Shown here: piece by piece, positions 13,901 through 16,126 of the stretch | How the letters are laid out: every line of letters starts with the position of its first letter | Position numbering within the stretch: position 1 is the first letter of the stretch | Assembly (NCBI GenBank): GCA_038231615.1 | Contig: JBBRLA010000117.1 | Location: forward strand, 1 to 16,126 | Origin: JBBRLA01 sp038231615 | Lineage (GTDB): Bacteria > Myxococcota_A > Polyangia > Palsa-1104 > JAEUJZ01 | Length of the DNA: 16,126 nt | Direction of reading: 5' to 3' | The notes under the pieces: model-generated | What the model was told of the DNA's origin: nothing | Seen by the model: only the letters and a program-made list of their open reading frames with translations | Database searches by the model: none | Position numbers and translations under genes: made by a program

Positions 13901-14788
13901 ATGAGCCTGCCCGGCCAGCTCGTGGATCTCCCGTCGGGGCGCATCTTCGTCCATCAGCGCCCACCCGCGCGCAAGGGCGACGGTGACGGTGTCCCCCTGG
14001 TCCTCATCCACGGCTATCTGCTCTCTCACTGGATCTTCCTTCCGGTGCTGAGTTCCCTGGGCATGCACCCGCTGCTGCTTCTGGACCTGCCCGGCCACGG
14101 GGAGTCCGACCGCCCCAGCCCGATTCGCTACCGCTACGACCTGCCCTCCCTGGCGGATACGGTCCTCGAGGTGCTGGACGCCCTGTCCATCGATCGCGCG
14201 GCGTTTTTGGGGCACTCGTTCGGAGGCGCCGTGGCCCTGACCCTGGCCGCTCGCCACCCGCAGCGGTGCCAGCGCCTGATCGTCGTCGATGGGACGGTCT
14301 ACCCCTCGCCGCTGACGCTGCAAGCGCAGATCGCGCTGGTCCCGGTCCTGGGGTCCCTGCTGGTGCGCCGCGTCTACGGCAAGGGCGAGCTGCGCCGTAT
14401 CTTCACTCACACCCTCTTCCAGGACCCCTCCCTGGTCACCCCGGCCCTGATCGACTACTATTGGGAGCGGGTCAACCGGCCCGGCGGGCGCGAGGCGATG
14501 CACGCCTGCCTGGAGACCATAGCCACGCTCTCCGACGAAAACAGCGACGTGGCGCAGGTCGCGGCGGAGACCCTCTTGTTGTGGGGCCATGCCGATCGCA
14601 CCGCCCCCCTGTACCAGGGCGAGCGCCTGGAGCGCGAGATCACCGGCGCCCGGCTCTCGGTGATCCCCGGGTGCGGCCACACCCCTTTCGTGGAGCGACC
14701 CGAGGAGTTCTGCGCCACGGTGAACGCTTTCCTCAATCCAGCAGGCCAGACAGGCGGACATGTCGCGTCAGATCCTGATCGTAGATGA
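13901..14788 (+). CDS. Alpha/beta hydrolase
   Basis: ATG 13901 gives 295 residues. It is an alpha/beta-hydrolase fold esterase or hydrolase. The oxyanion region is LIHGYLLS (35-42), DLPGHGESDRP is at 62-72, and the nucleophile elbow is GHSFGG with Ser106. The acid is Asp232 (LLWGHADRTAP) and the base is His260 (GCGHTPFVERPEEF). A cap domain of about residues 133-210 has helical segments with QIALVPVLGSLLVRR. There is no signal peptide, so it is probably cytoplasmic. The substrate cannot be read. Its 3' end overlaps the receiver gene by 29 bp, suggesting a tight operon; the last ~15 residues (GGHVASDPDRR) lie in the overlap and are probably an unstructured tail. Confidence 0.9.
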   Translation: MSLPGQLVDLPSGRIFVHQRPPARKGDGDGVPLVLIHGYLLSHWIFLPVLSSLGMHPLLLLDLPGHGESDRPSPIRYRYDLPSLADTVLEVLDALSIDRAAFLGHSFGGAVALTLAARHPQRCQRLIVVDGTVYPSPLTLQAQIALVPVLGSLLVRRVYGKGELRRIFTHTLFQDPSLVTPALIDYYWERVNRPGGREAMHACLETIATLSDENSDVAQVAAETLLLWGHADRTAPLYQGERLEREITGARLSVIPGCGHTPFVERPEEFCATVNAFLNPAGQTGGHVASDPDRR

Positions 14789-15149
14789 CTCCACCTCGAT
14801 GCGGCACCTCCTGGCCACCGCCACCCACGGGCTCGATGATGCGGAGATCACCGAGGCCAGCGATGGGCTCGATGCGCTCAAGCGCCTGGCGACGGGACGC
14901 TATGACCTCATGTTCGTCGATCTCAACATGCCGGTGCTCGACGGGTTGAAGCTGATCCGTCGGGTGCGCATCGATCGGCAGCACCGCGACATGAAGATCT
15001 GCGTCTGTACCACGGAGACCGAATCCGAGGAGCAGACCCGGCGCGTCGGCGGGGACTACTTCTTGCAAAAGCCCGTCAGCCGGAAGGACGTCGAGGCGGT
15101 CCTGCGGGTGGCCTTCCCGGATGACTGGCAGAAGAACCCGAAAACATGA
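14760..15149 (+). CDS. Single-domain CheY-like response regulator
   Basis: The protein has 129 residues, essentially only a receiver domain. The acidic pocket is Asp9-Asp10 (LIVDDS), the phosphoacceptor is Asp54 (MFVDLNMPVLDG), the conserved Thr is near residue 84-85 (VCTTETE), and Lys104 is in FLQKPV. There is no output domain, so it works by protein-protein contact or as a phosphorelay intermediate. No histidine kinase is adjacent. The start ATG 14760 lies inside the hydrolase gene, and AGGCGG lies only 2-3 nt before it, so translation is probably coupled. The downstream GNAT gene overlaps by 4 bp (ATGA). Confidence 0.93.
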   Translation: MSRQILIVDDSTSMRHLLATATHGLDDAEITEASDGLDALKRLATGRYDLMFVDLNMPVLDGLKLIRRVRIDRQHRDMKICVCTTETESEEQTRRVGGDYFLQKPVSRKDVEAVLRVAFPDDWQKNPKT

Positions 15150-15697
15150 GCCCGCCGTTCCGGGTGCGCCTGGCCCGCCCCGAGGACCACCCGGTGCTGG
15201 AACGGCTGTGGCGGGAGATCGACGCCCTGCATGCCCGCCTTCAGCCCGGCTTCTTCCGCCCACCCAGGGGCCTTTCCTGCTCCGAGGCCTTCATCCGCCG
15301 CGCCACCGCCGGCCCCGACGAGACCCTCCTGGTGGCCGAGGCGGAGGCCGCGCCCCTCCTTCTGGCCGGCGCCGTCGAGACCGATCTGGCCGCCCATGCC
15401 GCGCCCGGCCGGAGCGGGCTGCTCTGCGGGGTCATCCACCTGCGGGTCTACTCGACGCCGCCTTCGGCCAACCTGGTCCTGGCACGGCGGGGCCACGTGG
15501 AGGACCTGGGTGTCGCCGCCTGGGCCCGGGGCCTGGGCTGTGGCCGCGGCCTGATGGAACACGGCGTCCGCTGGGCCCGGGAACGCGACGCCAGCCAGAT
15601 GGTGCTGACGGTGTGGTCCGGCAACCACGGCGCCGAGGCCTTCTACCGCCGCCTGGGCTACCAGCCGGTCAGCACCGTGCTGGCCGTCAAACTCTAG
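15146..15697 (+). CDS. GNAT-family N-acetyltransferase
   Basis: The protein has 183 residues from ATG 15146, sharing ATGA with the receiver gene stop. It has a full GNAT fold: VRLARPEDHPVLERLWREI at the N-terminus, the strand VEDLGVAAWARG (118-129), the acetyl-CoA pyrophosphate loop RGLGCGRGLM (128-137) of Q/RxxGxG/A type, and the C-terminal NHGAEAFYRRLGYQ (160-173). It transfers acetyl from acetyl-CoA to an amine, but the substrate is unknown. It is the last gene of the hydrolase-CheY-GNAT operon. Repeat copy D begins about 30 nt beyond the stop. Confidence 0.92.
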   Translation: MSPPFRVRLARPEDHPVLERLWREIDALHARLQPGFFRPPRGLSCSEAFIRRATAGPDETLLVAEAEAAPLLLAGAVETDLAAHAAPGRSGLLCGVIHLRVYSTPPSANLVLARRGHVEDLGVAAWARGLGCGRGLMEHGVRWARERDASQMVLTVWSGNHGAEAFYRRLGYQPVSTVLAVKL

Positions 15698-15727
15698 CCC
15701 CGCGCCCGTATTTGGTGCGCCGCTCAA

Positions 15728-15882
15728 GAAGAGTCATTTCAGGAAGAAGCACATGGCCGGAGCAGATTTTGGCGCTCCCCACGGACTCGCATTCGCGAGT
15801 CCGCGTGGGCCCATTCCGCAGCGACTGAGGGAGCGACCTACTGGTCGTGACCGAGGAAGTGAGGAGGTACAGGTGCTTCTGT
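15728..15882. repeat. Structured intergenic repeat, copy D (inverted orientation)
   Basis: Copy D is oriented opposite to A and B. Its left 47 nt (15728-15774) match the right end of copy B in reverse complement at 46 of 47 positions. Its right end TGCTTCTGTTTA, read on the minus strand, is TAA-AC-AGAAGCAC, identical to the junction in copy B. Hairpin 2 is at 15778-15809, with loop ATTC on the plus strand (GAAT on the minus strand). Hairpin 3 is at 15834-15847 (CGACC-AGTA-GGTCG on the minus strand). Hairpin 1 and part of the AGAAGCAC arm are missing. It lies between the convergent GNAT gene and the leftward gene at the window end. Confidence 0.88.
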
Positions 15883-16126
15883 TTAGAGCAGCCGGATCAG
15901 ACCCCGGCGCAATAGCAGCGCCATGGTCCGTGCCGCACGCAGGCGGTCCATCCCGCTGACCGTCAGCGCCTCCTCGATGGTCATGCTGCCATCCAGAAGC
16001 GAGAGCATGAACGCGCTCTGCGAGTCCAGGTTGCTGGGGAAGCGCCCCGCCCGGGGGATGCGGTTCACCGGCTTCAGGAACGCCTCATATAGATCCGCGA
16101 GCTGCTCCGCGTGCTGTTTTGCCTCG
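15883..16126 (-). CDS. 3' part of an unrecognised leftward gene (5' end outside window)
   Basis: The frame is open from the window edge to TAA 15885-15883, 80 codons. A GTG at 16068 is not needed as a start because the frame continues beyond it (…HAEQLADLYEAFLKP…). The visible C-terminus (FMLSLLDGSMTIEEALTVSG, then DRLRAARTMALLLRRGLIRL) resembles the helix-rich ends common in myxobacterial DUF4388/PATAN-type signalling proteins, where an LLDGxxTlxELL motif precedes a short two-helix domain. That assignment is a guess from pattern. The stop codon abuts copy D in exactly the way the DUF2201 gene abuts copy B. Confidence 0.6.
   Translation of the reverse strand, partial: EAKQHAEQLADLYEAFLKPVNRIPRAGRFPSNLDSQSAFMLSLLDGSMTIEEALTVSGMDRLRAARTMALLLRRGLIRLL

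Overview
This is a GC-rich bacterial window that reads as chromosomal DNA of a Gram-negative. A myxobacterial or other deltaproteobacterial-type (Myxococcota-like) source is my best guess. The reasons are a eukaryote-type 7-dehydrocholesterol reductase, a large Ser/Thr kinase with a PAS-like tail, a single-domain CheY protein, a DUF433/DUF5615 pair and an Rpn-like protein. The assignment is inference; there is no rRNA or marker gene in the window.

Layout. Positions 1-450 hold two adjacent 21-bp minisatellites (encoding YAKNHGI-type and LERLNNT-type heptapeptides) and, on the minus strand, a decayed copy of the first coding repeat. Positions 633-1244 (minus) hold a DUF433 antitoxin-like gene and a DUF5615 toxin-like gene that is frameshifted right after its start. 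An Rpn-like protein with 12-bp coding repeats follows (1524-2471). Next come three unrecognised co-directional genes (2571-4929), the last with a lysine-rich hexapeptide-repeat tail. A sterol reductase (5271-6629) precedes a ROK-family sugar kinase with apt (6811-8216) and fabH (8305-9312). A MoxR-type AAA ATPase and a DUF2201 metallopeptidase/vWA protein overlap by 4 bp (9467-12006). A Ser/Thr kinase runs leftward (12244-13683), divergent from a three-gene overlapping operon: alpha/beta hydrolase, CheY-like receiver and GNAT acetyltransferase (13901-15697). The window ends in the 3' part of a leftward gene.

The most interesting feature is a dispersed intergenic repeat family with four clear copies (A 4930-5095, C 9311-9434, B 12007-12230, D 15728-15882). 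Each copy is a long inverted repeat enclosing small hairpins, and each starts on or 2 nt after the stop codon of a gene. The hairpins keep fixed tetraloops (AGTA, GAAT) while their stems change in compensating pairs between copies, which argues for selection on structure. Two copies lie between convergent genes, where they could act as bidirectional 3'-end or terminator elements. I do not recognise the family.

A second pattern is a TGC-TAnnnn (extended -10-like) sequence placed 6-11 nt before the start codons of several genes, which suggests leaderless or very short-leader mRNAs.
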